NCBI GenBank assembly: GCA_937891805.1
Contig: CALATK010000273.1
Coordinates: forward strand, 1 to 51,986
Reading direction: 5' to 3'
Length of the DNA stretch: 51,986 nt
Origin: an uncultured Fibrobacter sp.
Lineage (GTDB): Bacteria; Fibrobacterota; Fibrobacteria; Fibrobacterales; Fibrobacteraceae
Positions 34,391-43,684 of this stretch are shown one piece after another; the first letter of the stretch is position 1; every line of letters begins with the position of its first letter. The translations under genes were made by a program, and so were the position numbers. The notes under the pieces were generated by a model. The model saw nothing but the letters and a program-made list of their open reading frames with translations. It was not told where the DNA came from and did not search any database.

Positions 34391-35116
34391 ATGAGAATTC
34401 CTTATCTGCTGGGAGTAACGTTACTGTCCGTGGCGACGGTTTCGTTTGCTGCCTTTAGTGATTATCGTGATAGAGATGCCTCTCGTTTTGTGAAAAAAGA
34501 GGTGAAACCTTTCCATAGTGACGCGGATGTTGTTTCTGTGGTCATGCGCGAAGGCATTCCCCGTGGTGGTGGATACACATATCAGTATCCCCGAGAAAAC
34601 CCAGAACCGTTAATGACGGATGTGGCTGGGGCTAAAGAGGGTGACTTGGCCATGGAGATCGAGCTGATTGCCGACGATTATTCCGGTGTGGCCATTTGCG
34701 TTGCGGGCTCTGTGGATTTGACGCCATATTTGGAGGAAGGTGTCCTCGAGTTCTGGATTAAAGGTGCCAAGGGCGAAGAAAACGCTCTGTTTGTGCTGGT
34801 TGACGATGGCGTCAAGAGCAATGGCGAGTCTTTGCAGGTCAAGCTCCGTTCTAAGAGTTTTGGCGAAATCACTACGGAATGGAAACATTTCAGTATACCC
34901 CTTAAAAGTTTTGGTATGACCGGTCTATACTGGGATGCCAAGAATACCCGCGATGTGATGCTTCCGTTTGCTTGGAGCAATTTCAAGGGTTTCCGTCTAG
35001 AAGTGCGTAAGGGCGAGAACGAATCCTTCAAGGTGTGGATGGATGATATCGTCATCAAGAAGTATGGCGAGGCATATAAAGGTCCCAGCGGTTATCCCTT
35101 CCGCAACGAGCTGTGA
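34391..35116 (+). CDS. Secreted CBM11-like beta-sandwich protein
   Basis: A 241-residue protein. The signal peptide ends VSFA (residue ~20). The mature part looks like a single galactose-binding-like beta-sandwich of the CBM11/CIA30 type, with GVAICVAGSVDLTPYLEEG, EFWIKGAK, a central ITTEWKHFSIPL and the ending KVWMDDIVIKK. No catalytic domain is attached. It probably binds glycan at the surface. First gene of a six-gene operon. Its TGA overlaps an ATG of the next gene. The frame is open 21 nt upstream, but 34391 gives the proper signal peptide and follows GGAG. Confidence 0.7.
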   Translation: MRIPYLLGVTLLSVATVSFAAFSDYRDRDASRFVKKEVKPFHSDADVVSVVMREGIPRGGGYTYQYPRENPEPLMTDVAGAKEGDLAMEIELIADDYSGVAICVAGSVDLTPYLEEGVLEFWIKGAKGEENALFVLVDDGVKSNGESLQVKLRSKSFGEITTEWKHFSIPLKSFGMTGLYWDAKNTRDVMLPFAWSNFKGFRLEVRKGENESFKVWMDDIVIKKYGEAYKGPSGYPFRNEL

Positions 35117-35127
35117 TGAGGTTTTTT

Positions 35128-37389
35128 ATGCGTAAACACTTGAAATCTTTTTCTTTGATTGCTTTTGGTCTAGCCGCGACAGCTTCTTGGGCAGCTCCAA
35201 TGACTGCTGCAAAACTGGATTCCTTGAACGAAAGGTTAGATTCTCTTGAAGCCTATGCTGGTTCTACGGTTGTAGGTAAGGATGATAATCCCGTGGCTGT
35301 GTCCGGAGATATTGCAATTCGATTCAAGAATTTTGACTACTACGAATATTCTGATTTGCAGAAGGATGACCGGGTAAGAACCAAGGTCGAAGCGGCCGCG
35401 ACAGTGGGTGTCGTGGTATCTCCGGCATCTTACTTGACGGTCTTTACAAACCTGTATTTACCCTTTGACTTTTCGGGATATTTCGAGAATTCTAAAGCGT
35501 CTTCGCCTAACGAAGGTCCCTTCAACAACAGCGAACGTGTTTTGTACCTGCATTCTTCGGATTACTACGGATTGAGAATTTCCGAAAATATGCTAGCAGG
35601 TGTGGATATGCGTACCGGAAGCTTCGGCGCAACCCTTCTTGCTGGTGGTGTTATATGGAAAAGCGCGAGCCCCCTGACCATGTGGGAACGCGAAACCATG
35701 CCCCGCTTCCTCTCCCAGTATGAACTGTTCGAAGATGAAAAGGTGGTAAGCACTTATTACAAGGAGAAAGCCTTTAAGCCTGTTAAGGAAGGTGGCCGCG
35801 CATTCTGGACCAACCGTTCTTTTGGCGGTCTTTTCCTTGACATTCATACCCTGCCTTGGAACATGAAGGCCCAAGCGATGTTGTCTCAACCCATGGACAT
35901 GGATATTGGTGCTCGTGACGGTCTGCGTATGTTGGGTTCCCAGGTTGGCGAACTTGAAATGACTGGTACATACGACTTCCGTGGACAGGTGGTTCATGGA
36001 CGCTTGGCCAAAGAAAAGATCAAATTCCTGGATGCGGACATGACCCTCGGTGGAAACTATATGGGGGTAATCTACGAAAAGGATCAGATTTATGAACCGG
36101 ATTACCAGATCAACCCTGTTGTTATGGATGGTGACGGTAACCCTGCAATTTCGGACTACCATGTAGCTTCCATTGATATTAAGGGTAACCTGACTCCCAA
36201 GTTTTACCTGATGATGGATGTGGCTCTTAGCTGGGATGATTCTACGGTATTTAAGGATGCTTCCGAAGAACTCAAGGAAGTTGGATCTAGCCAGAAGTAC
36301 GAAAAGGAATACACCAGAACTGGATCTTCGTCTCCAGCCGTGGGCGTTTACGTCAAGGCCCAGGACAAGCACTGGATTCCTATCACTATGGAAGGCGTTT
36401 ATTTTGCCAAGGATTTCTTCTCTCCTTACGGTATGACAGATCCTTCCCGTTTCCGTTCTTGGCGTCAAGATGAATGGTATGTTGGCGCGGGAACTTTCCG
36501 CTATGGTCCGAACATGATGGGCGCAAACTTTAAGTTGGAGCCTGATTTCAACAGAGGCCGTGCCCACGTGCAGTATGGTATCCACAGGCAGGTGGAAAAG
36601 GGCGACGACGTCATCAACTACAAGTACAATTTAAACGGCCGCGCTATGTGGGAATCCACAAACTCTTGGACCCGTCACAAATCCCTGTTTAATTCTGACT
36701 CCGGTAATGCTCGTGGTCGTCAATTGTCTCGAATTGGCGGTGGCAGGGGACAATCCCGCTTAGAGAATCAGGAAGGCGGTGTTCGCGGTGGAACTTGGGA
36801 ACTGTGGGACGGCTTTGTTCCTTATGCATCCTTAGCAGATGTAAAGGCTGGCAATATTCCTCAGCATGCTAAATGGAACTCTACCTTGGCCTTGGATTTG
36901 GGATACGATATTGGACATTGGTTCAATACGGATCGTAATGTCATGCTGCAACTCTACACGGCTCTGTCTGGCGTTTCTACCACCTTCTCTCCGCTGGGAT
37001 ATAGCGAGGAACAAGATGACATGTTGATGGTCAACTGGTATGTTCAGTCTGAACCTGCTGTGGCGATTACTCCGACGCTTCATGCAGTGCTGACACTTGG
37101 CTTTGAAACGTTCCGCGCCCAAGACGCCTACATCCTACGTAACGTGTCTTCTGCATTGACTAGTACTTCTGGTCCTTATCAGGCTCCCTATAACACTGGT
37201 GGAACTTACTACGAAAAGGCTCCTATCAATGTCTTGCAGACCGCTATCGGCCTGGGTTTCGACTGGGACTTTTCGGATAGAGCTGGCCTCCACTTCCGTT
37301 ACAGGTGGATGACCAATAGCGATGAAACTGCTCCCGAGAATGATTGGAAAGCCCATTATGTTCAAGCTGAAACGAAGATTTGGTTCTAA
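35128..37389 (+). CDS. Outer-membrane beta-barrel protein, paralogue 1
   Basis: A 753-residue protein with signal peptide (ending SWAA), then a short helix with heptad pattern (KLDSLNERLDSLEAY) and many alternating beta-strands. It ends in KIWF, the C-terminal aromatic signal for barrel insertion. The segment SPLTMWERE aligns with SPLTVY and TPLTIY of the next two genes. Family not known, and by layout a large porin or glycan-handling barrel. ATGs at 35116 and 35128 compete. 35128 has GAGG 7 nt upstream. Confidence 0.8.
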   Translation: MRKHLKSFSLIAFGLAATASWAAPMTAAKLDSLNERLDSLEAYAGSTVVGKDDNPVAVSGDIAIRFKNFDYYEYSDLQKDDRVRTKVEAAATVGVVVSPASYLTVFTNLYLPFDFSGYFENSKASSPNEGPFNNSERVLYLHSSDYYGLRISENMLAGVDMRTGSFGATLLAGGVIWKSASPLTMWERETMPRFLSQYELFEDEKVVSTYYKEKAFKPVKEGGRAFWTNRSFGGLFLDIHTLPWNMKAQAMLSQPMDMDIGARDGLRMLGSQVGELEMTGTYDFRGQVVHGRLAKEKIKFLDADMTLGGNYMGVIYEKDQIYEPDYQINPVVMDGDGNPAISDYHVASIDIKGNLTPKFYLMMDVALSWDDSTVFKDASEELKEVGSSQKYEKEYTRTGSSSPAVGVYVKAQDKHWIPITMEGVYFAKDFFSPYGMTDPSRFRSWRQDEWYVGAGTFRYGPNMMGANFKLEPDFNRGRAHVQYGIHRQVEKGDDVINYKYNLNGRAMWESTNSWTRHKSLFNSDSGNARGRQLSRIGGGRGQSRLENQEGGVRGGTWELWDGFVPYASLADVKAGNIPQHAKWNSTLALDLGYDIGHWFNTDRNVMLQLYTALSGVSTTFSPLGYSEEQDDMLMVNWYVQSEPAVAITPTLHAVLTLGFETFRAQDAYILRNVSSALTSTSGPYQAPYNTGGTYYEKAPINVLQTAIGLGFDWDFSDRAGLHFRYRWMTNSDETAPENDWKAHYVQAETKIWF

Positions 37390-37402
37390 GGAGGCTTGAT
37401 AT

Positions 37403-39598
37403 ATGAAGAAGATTTATCAAATGAATACCGAAAGAGGTTTGAAAATGTTGCGTTTTACAGGAACTATTTTGTTGTCGGCTGTGGCGTTTGCCGCTGCATC
37501 CGTAAACGCGACAAATGCAGCTAAGATTGATAGCACCATTGAGTCTATAGAATCCAAAAAAGGTGTGGATATTGGCGGAACCGTGAGAGCGGTTTATAAC
37601 AATTCCCATCTTAGTTCGGATCAAGATGTCAATGCATACAATGTCATGTCCGATAGAGAAGTGATGGAATTTGTCCAGATGGATTTGGACTTTGGATTCC
37701 GTCCTTGGGATAATGTCCGTGTAAATGCCAAGATGCGAACCTTTGCTGGCATGCAGGATTACTTTGCCGCTTCGGCGACTTCTGTTACTTTCCCTTGGCT
37801 CAATGTAGAGGGCAATGTAGGAGAATCTTTCTATTGGGTTGTGGGTGATTTCCGCAGTCAAATTTCTCCTCTGACAGTTTACGCTCCTGGTGTCGATATC
37901 ATGTACGAACCCATGATATTTGCCCGAAACAAGGAAATCGCTCGTGGAGACGCGATGCTTGAAGGAAATCAGCGGAATTTGCAGGGTGTGAACTTGCAGT
38001 TCCGCAGGGGCTTGGGCGAAACTCTCGGTGAAATTCGCGCCGAAGCTTTTGCTGCAAGACTCCGCCGAGGTGAATACTTAGATTTCTCCGGTTATGAGGG
38101 TAACCTTTTGCCAAACGAAGGAATTCCTGGTGCGAGTCAGGCCGGTAACTACGACAAGTATGCTATTAATGGGAATTTGGAATGGTTCCCCATGAATCGT
38201 AACTTGATGGTGGCTGGAACTTATTTGTGGATTGTGGACGATGAAAATTCCATTAATCGTAGTTACTTCTTTGATCAGCAAAACCAAATCTTCAACTACC
38301 TGCCGACCAATTACCTGGATTCGCTCCCGCAGAACACGAAGGTGGTGTCTGGCCGCTTTGGTGGTGATGTAGCTGGTTTTTTGGGAAATAAAAACTTGAT
38401 TCTTGACTTGACTGGAGAAGTGGCTATGTCCATGGACGAAGTATACAAGTATCAAGAAAATGGCACTAACGAAGAGGGTGTTGTTCTTTACAAGCCGGTC
38501 AAGGAAGATGACAAGGGCATGGCTGCTAATGTTGAACTCCAGGCTGGATATAAGACTGATTTGTGGAACGCAAGAATCAATGCGGCGTATATTTATAACG
38601 ATTCCTCTTGGTACAACAATATGGCACAATCGCCTTCGTTCGTGGCTCGCCGTATTTTGAACACTGATAAAGACGGTAACTTGACCAAGTATGGAACCTA
38701 CGCTCCGCTTTATTCTTCTTTCGACGCCATGTACTACTTTACGCCGAGACACTCTCCGTTGTCTTCGTCGTTGGCAAACGCATCTCCGCTGAACAATAAG
38801 TTCCAGAAAGAACAAAACAAAAGTTATAATATTGCCCCGTACAGCAAGACTTCTTACACAACAGCGGTGTTCACTCGCAATGAATTAGCTTTGTTGGATG
38901 AACTTTCTGACCCCGCTCTGCAGATGGCCTTGCCCAATGGTCTTGCGACTACAAACCGCACTGGAGCAAAGGTTAACCTTGTGGCCGGGTTCGGAAAAGA
39001 CAACGCCATTGAGGCTCAGGGTCTATTTGTTATGCAAGAACAGGTTAAGTCAATCCTCCCTTCTGGCGAAAAAGCCAAGTACACCGAAATGGGTGGTGGT
39101 GCCAAGGTGGATGTGTTGAAACTGCTTGGATTTAATACGATTCTGGAACTGAGCGGTAGCTACAAATATTCTACCAAAGAAATTGACAAGGCTAGCATGA
39201 ATTCTGACTTCATTAATGGAGGGCTTTATTGGCGCTATTTTAAACGGTTTGGCGTTTCTGCTGGTTTCCAGATGATTCGGACCAATATCAATTCTGGAAT
39301 GGCCAACTTTGAACAGGCTATGACATCCAATTTGAATGTATCTGTTGCCCCGATTATGCAGGGTCGTCAGATGCAATGGATGGTTGGTCTAGACTACACG
39401 TTGGCGCCCCACGCATGGTTGTCCATGAACTATGGGCAGATTTCTGTTGAGAACAAGTATCGCACCAGAGGCTTGACCCTTGGCGAAACCAATGTTCCTG
39501 ATTACATAGCTGCTTTGCCCGATAATGATGGCGCTTCTAAGATTACTCATGAATTTACACAGAGCATCATTGATGCACGAATCAATATTGAATTTTAA
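37403..39598 (+). CDS. Outer-membrane beta-barrel protein, paralogue 2
   Basis: A 731-residue protein with signal peptide, then a short helical segment (AAKIDSTIESIESKKG) and a large beta-strand-rich body ending INIEF. Shares with paralogue 3 the block PLTVYAPG then YEPMIFARNKE, and EGNQRNLQGVNL. TAAGGAGG lies ahead of 37403. An internal ATG at 37445 also has AGAGG and gives a tighter signal peptide (MLRFTGTILLSAVAF), so the first 14 residues are uncertain. 13 nt separate it from paralogue 1. Confidence 0.8.
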   Translation: MKKIYQMNTERGLKMLRFTGTILLSAVAFAAASVNATNAAKIDSTIESIESKKGVDIGGTVRAVYNNSHLSSDQDVNAYNVMSDREVMEFVQMDLDFGFRPWDNVRVNAKMRTFAGMQDYFAASATSVTFPWLNVEGNVGESFYWVVGDFRSQISPLTVYAPGVDIMYEPMIFARNKEIARGDAMLEGNQRNLQGVNLQFRRGLGETLGEIRAEAFAARLRRGEYLDFSGYEGNLLPNEGIPGASQAGNYDKYAINGNLEWFPMNRNLMVAGTYLWIVDDENSINRSYFFDQQNQIFNYLPTNYLDSLPQNTKVVSGRFGGDVAGFLGNKNLILDLTGEVAMSMDEVYKYQENGTNEEGVVLYKPVKEDDKGMAANVELQAGYKTDLWNARINAAYIYNDSSWYNNMAQSPSFVARRILNTDKDGNLTKYGTYAPLYSSFDAMYYFTPRHSPLSSSLANASPLNNKFQKEQNKSYNIAPYSKTSYTTAVFTRNELALLDELSDPALQMALPNGLATTNRTGAKVNLVAGFGKDNAIEAQGLFVMQEQVKSILPSGEKAKYTEMGGGAKVDVLKLLGFNTILELSGSYKYSTKEIDKASMNSDFINGGLYWRYFKRFGVSAGFQMIRTNINSGMANFEQAMTSNLNVSVAPIMQGRQMQWMVGLDYTLAPHAWLSMNYGQISVENKYRTRGLTLGETNVPDYIAALPDNDGASKITHEFTQSIIDARINIEF

Positions 39599-39612
39599 AA
39601 GAGGCTGAGATT

Positions 39613-41757
39613 ATGAACTTGAAAACGAAAATTTTTAATTACTCGTTGCTGGTATCCTGCTTGGCTGCAGCCTCGGCCTTTGCTCAAGAATCGTCTGATT
39701 CTCTTTCGGTTGAGCAGAAGCAAGAAAGCTTTTTGGAGAAACTCGAAGACATTCAGCGCAATGTGCTGGGATTCTCCATTGGTGGAAACGTGAGGGCTGG
39801 TTATATACGGTCTACAGTGGATTCTGACGCTCTTTTAGACGATTCCCAGACCGCCGAGGCCCAGGCTTATACCCACGCAAATCTGTTGTTCTCCATTCGT
39901 CCGAGTAAAGAGACGCAGGCCAAGTTTGGCATTCGTATTCACGAGGACTGGGACAATGCTCACAGGCAAGGAAACAATGTTCCCTTGATAGATTGGTGGT
40001 CTTACGATGGGCTCATCCTTAACCGTCATGTGGATTTCAATTTGGGAACCATGCGTGTGGGATATACGCCTCTCACAATTTACCAGCCGGAACCGGATTA
40101 TATCATGGAACCGGAAATATTCCGTGAGCGTCGTGAAACCGTTATGGAAGAACGTAGTCTTGACGGCTCTGATCGTCGTTTGATGCAGGGCTTAAATGCT
40201 ACTTACCGTTCTGGCAAGATGGGTGTACTGGATGATATCTATGTTCAGGGAACTCTTGCTCGTTTGAGGAATAACGGTAAGAAAGCTGACCAGCTGTTCT
40301 TCGATTTCGATGATGCAGATCGTTACCTGGCTGGTGGTCGTTTGGGGGTAAACGTATTCGGCGTTACCGTGGGGGTTAACGACGTCTATGCCTTCGATCG
40401 CGTCCGTAGCACCAGGGCAACCCTGTTGCAAGGAAACTATCCTGCCGTTTACGATTGGAACAACGTGTTGAGCGGAAATATTGGCTACGATTCCAAGACT
40501 TCTGGTAGGTCTGGGCTGAATTTTGGTGCCAATGTAGAAGTGGCCATGTCTTATTGGAAACAGTCCATCGACGAATTGGGTAATGATACCCTTAAGGTGA
40601 TGGCGTTCTATACAGATTCAATCTACCTGCCTGATGAGTCCAAGGATATTAGGGGCTATATGTTCTACAAAGATTCCGTGGATTTGTCTCCGGTAGAACG
40701 TGATTTGGGTCGCTTGAAGAACAAGCTGGGTCTCCATTTTGATGGCTACGTGGAGTACGATGCTTCTAGTTGGAATGCGAAAGCCTCTGTTAACGGAATA
40801 ATGAACGATAAGGGCTTCCAGTCTGAACTCGCCATGACTCCCGTAACGATGGGTTTGACATCGATCCTAAATAGCAATTCCATGTATGATCCTTCTATCG
40901 CGATGCTTTTGGGAAGCCGTTCTGGTGCGCTGGAAAATCTTTATTTCTCTCACTACGAAGCGGTGCCCCAGGCGGCTTATAACATGCTGATTGATAACAC
41001 CTCTGGTGCTGTTCAGCTTGTTGGCCCGGATCGCTACTTTGTTCAGAGCGACACCTTTGAATTGTTCAACAACTACAAGTACGGTCAGTACTATAGGAAC
41101 GGCTACAGTCATAAAACCTTGCGTCGTAGTGAACTCCTGGCCATGTCCAGGGCATTGGATCCGGCGACGAGTGTGGCTTTGCCTTACGGCTATGCCACAC
41201 CTAACCGTAAGGGCGGAGACTTGAGTTTGGTCTTTGATTGGAACGATGCACTGACAGTCCGCGTCCTTGGCGGTTATTACAAGGCCGACAAGATTGATGG
41301 CGACAGCTTGTATTTTGCCAGTGGATCTGCCTATGTTCGCTTTGGCGGAGGCGCCTTGGCTAAGGTGGGTAATTTCCTCAATTGGGATCGTACCTTGGAT
41401 GTGTCGGTTTCTTATGAGCAGACAAAAGAAACCGATTACCTAGAACGTACATCTTCTAGCCTTGCTGCGGGTCTTAATGCCGATATTTATGGCCCTGTGG
41501 CGTTGCTTGCTGGCTTCCACCTGCTGAAGAACGAATTCGGAGTTTCTTACGCTGGGTTCTTGGATGGAATGAACGAAACGCTTGTTCTTGCCGGTCCTAG
41601 GCTCAAGATTGCTCAGGGGGCTTATTTAACGATGCAGTATGGCCTGATGAAAAACTCTGTAGATTATAAGGCCTTTGACGAAGCGGGTAACGTTTCTGCA
41701 AAGACTGTTGATTTTACCAAAAACATTATTATGGCCGACGTAAAGGTCAATTTCTAG
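39613..41757 (+). CDS. Outer-membrane beta-barrel protein, paralogue 3
   Basis: A 714-residue protein. The signal peptide ends SAFA, then QESSDSLSVEQKQESFLEKL forms a short helix. The body is rich in alternating strands and ends VKVNF. The block TPLTIYQPEPDYIMEPEIF matches paralogue 2 closely, and RRLMQGLNATYRSGKMG matches its NLQGVNLQFRRG. No function is known for the family. Three adjacent paralogues suggest a hetero-oligomer or three substrate-specific versions. Confidence 0.8.
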   Translation: MNLKTKIFNYSLLVSCLAAASAFAQESSDSLSVEQKQESFLEKLEDIQRNVLGFSIGGNVRAGYIRSTVDSDALLDDSQTAEAQAYTHANLLFSIRPSKETQAKFGIRIHEDWDNAHRQGNNVPLIDWWSYDGLILNRHVDFNLGTMRVGYTPLTIYQPEPDYIMEPEIFRERRETVMEERSLDGSDRRLMQGLNATYRSGKMGVLDDIYVQGTLARLRNNGKKADQLFFDFDDADRYLAGGRLGVNVFGVTVGVNDVYAFDRVRSTRATLLQGNYPAVYDWNNVLSGNIGYDSKTSGRSGLNFGANVEVAMSYWKQSIDELGNDTLKVMAFYTDSIYLPDESKDIRGYMFYKDSVDLSPVERDLGRLKNKLGLHFDGYVEYDASSWNAKASVNGIMNDKGFQSELAMTPVTMGLTSILNSNSMYDPSIAMLLGSRSGALENLYFSHYEAVPQAAYNMLIDNTSGAVQLVGPDRYFVQSDTFELFNNYKYGQYYRNGYSHKTLRRSELLAMSRALDPATSVALPYGYATPNRKGGDLSLVFDWNDALTVRVLGGYYKADKIDGDSLYFASGSAYVRFGGGALAKVGNFLNWDRTLDVSVSYEQTKETDYLERTSSSLAAGLNADIYGPVALLAGFHLLKNEFGVSYAGFLDGMNETLVLAGPRLKIAQGAYLTMQYGLMKNSVDYKAFDEAGNVSAKTVDFTKNIIMADVKVNF

Positions 41758-41767
41758 AGAGGACGAG

Positions 41768-42508
41768 ATGCGTATTAATAAAAAATGGAGTATCTTGGTT
41801 GGTCTTGCTTTGGGTCTTGCAGCCTGTTCTGATATGGCTGTTGAAGAGGGCGAAGCTGTCGGTATGCCTAGTGATTTCGATTTGGAAGAATACATCAAGA
41901 TTAATCCAGATGTCAAGTATCAGCAGGTTCGTAAGGATTTGATGGATCATGGCTTCTATAATCAGGCCAGATTAGATACCGCAAAACGAGCCTTTATAAC
42001 TCCGGATAGTGTTGTTGTCATTGTGCTAGAAGGAACGACTCCCCCTACTGGTTCAAAACTTGCTAAGGAAGCTAGGGCTTTGGCGCAGGCAAACATCAAT
42101 GCCGATAATGATGCTTTTTTGAAGGATTCGGCGTTGGTTCACAAGGTGTTTTCGACATACGTTGGCTTTGCCGATAGTCTGTGGAAAGGCGTGGATTCCT
42201 TGAATAGCGATGAAAAGACCGCTATTTTTGAGTTCAATAAGCAGCAGACGGGGGTGCCCAGCGTTAAAGAAGACAAGGAGTTCTTGGAAAAGTTTGTTTA
42301 CGATGAGGATTTGATGACTCAGCATTACCTGTTGCTAGGGTTGTTGGAGGGGCGTGCTTATCGTTACTGCACGCAGAACGACAAGAAGAGCACTCCCATA
42401 AGCAAGTTTGTTCCGGACACCTTGGGTAAGGCTCCGATTATGCTGGATTACAGCGCCGGGCGTTTCTGTTATGACTCCAAGAGCGATCGGAAATATTTGA
42501 TTCAGTGA
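41768..42508 (+). CDS. Putative lipoprotein of the outer-membrane operon
   Basis: A 246-residue protein with the lipobox GLAAC (residues ~16-20). The mature part starts SDMAVEEGEAVG, is mostly charged helix, and ends with a region holding two cysteines (YRYCTQNDKK and RFCYDSKS). The family is not recognised. It starts 10 nt after barrel 3, in the same operon. By position it may play the accessory role that surface lipoproteins play beside large barrels in other glycan systems, but there is no sequence similarity to SusD visible. Confidence 0.75.
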   Translation: MRINKKWSILVGLALGLAACSDMAVEEGEAVGMPSDFDLEEYIKINPDVKYQQVRKDLMDHGFYNQARLDTAKRAFITPDSVVVIVLEGTTPPTGSKLAKEARALAQANINADNDAFLKDSALVHKVFSTYVGFADSLWKGVDSLNSDEKTAIFEFNKQQTGVPSVKEDKEFLEKFVYDEDLMTQHYLLLGLLEGRAYRYCTQNDKKSTPISKFVPDTLGKAPIMLDYSAGRFCYDSKSDRKYLIQ

Positions 42509-42515
42509 GGTAGTT

Positions 42516-43574
42516 ATGTTTTTTAAGCGTTTGACTATTGCTTCTCTAATTTTTGCAGCTGCCGCGTTTGCGGCAAATGGTGCCCGAGTGGCGGGGTATT
42601 TCCCCTACTGGCTTCAGTATTCCCAGTTTACTCCCGATGATGTTCGTTATGAATTCTTGACGGAAATCCGCTATGTGGCCATGGTTCCTTCGGAAGCGGG
42701 CGAACTGGCCCTGGCCGATGAATCCGATTTGGCCAACTTTGAAAAGCTCGCCTCCTTGGCCGAAAAGAACAAGGTGGATTTAATCATTGCGATTGGCGGA
42801 GCTGGTAACGAAGAATCTATGCAGGGCCTTGGCGCTAGCGACGAAGCTCTGTCTGGGTTTGTAAAATCCGTCAAGGAGACTCTCAAAAAGTACAAGGCTG
42901 CTGGAATAGAGATTGATTGGACGCCCGAAGAGGCTGGAGACATTGAAACCTTGAAAAAAATTGTGAGCGCGTTGGCGTCTGCTGATGTAAAGGTCTCGGC
43001 AAATTTGAGCAACGATGCTTCCAAGGCGTCTTCTTATGGACGCGAGTTTTTCGACAAGCTTTCTTCTGCGTCTATCTACTTCACTGACCAAATGAGCGAA
43101 GAAAATAGCTCTGTTGCTCCAAATGCTAATTTAAAGAAGGCAAAAGAGGTAATAGAGGCTTATACGAGTGCTGGTCTTGCTGCCCAGAAAATCGTTCCTA
43201 TTATTCCGATGTACGGAAAGTCTTTTTACAAGGCTAAGGGGCTTGGTTCCAGCCATGAAGGTGTTGGGTCAGGCAACGAAGGTGTTCTGTCTTACAAGGA
43301 TTTGATGAAGGCTTTTGACACCCCGGACTACAAGGTGACTTTTGACGAAGGGTCTTGGAGTGAGGTGGCTGTTAGCGCTTCGGAAACAATCGTCTTTAAC
43401 GGCATTCCTTCTTTCAGGGAATTTGCCAAGTATGTCAAGGGAGCTGGTTTGGGCGGGGTTGCCCTGTATGATTTGTCTGGTGATCATAATGAGCCTATAG
43501 TGTCACTTTTGGTGACGGTTGGGCAGGTTTTGAGACCGGATGTCAATTATCAGCCCAAGAAAAAGAAAAAGTGA
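42516..43574 (+). CDS. GH18-fold protein with destroyed catalytic motif
   Basis: A 352-residue protein with signal peptide (ending AAFA) and the glycoside hydrolase 18 layout: VAGYFPYWLQY at the first strand, LIIAIGGAGN at the third and a late GGVALYDLSGD. The catalytic DxxDxDxE motif appears as AGIEIDW-T: first Asp is Ala129, second is Glu132, Asp134 is kept, and the catalytic Glu is Thr136. It is therefore likely a non-hydrolytic, glycan-binding protein. It ends in a lysine run. GAGG precedes the ATG 5 nt upstream. Last gene of the operon. Confidence 0.78.
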   Translation: MFFKRLTIASLIFAAAAFAANGARVAGYFPYWLQYSQFTPDDVRYEFLTEIRYVAMVPSEAGELALADESDLANFEKLASLAEKNKVDLIIAIGGAGNEESMQGLGASDEALSGFVKSVKETLKKYKAAGIEIDWTPEEAGDIETLKKIVSALASADVKVSANLSNDASKASSYGREFFDKLSSASIYFTDQMSEENSSVAPNANLKKAKEVIEAYTSAGLAAQKIVPIIPMYGKSFYKAKGLGSSHEGVGSGNEGVLSYKDLMKAFDTPDYKVTFDEGSWSEVAVSASETIVFNGIPSFREFAKYVKGAGLGGVALYDLSGDHNEPIVSLLVTVGQVLRPDVNYQPKKKKK

Positions 43575-43646
43575 GTGATTTTTCGCACTTTTTTGTAAAA
43601 AAACAAAAATAAACTGAAAAATACTTTCACTTTTTAAAAAAAAAGA

Positions 43647-43652
43647 TATATT
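43647..43652 (+). promoter_or_regulatory. Candidate -10 TATATT of the secreted protein gene
   Basis: TATATTTTAAC after an A-tract, 33 nt before the ATG at 43685. TTCACT upstream may be the -35. Confidence 0.4.
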
Positions 43653-43684
43653 TTAACATCATAACCTAAAAAAGAGAGAGAATT

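Noticed and set aside
41768..42508. SusD-like assignment for the operon lipoprotein
   Set aside because: Far shorter than SusD and without its helical repeat features. Only the genomic position is similar.
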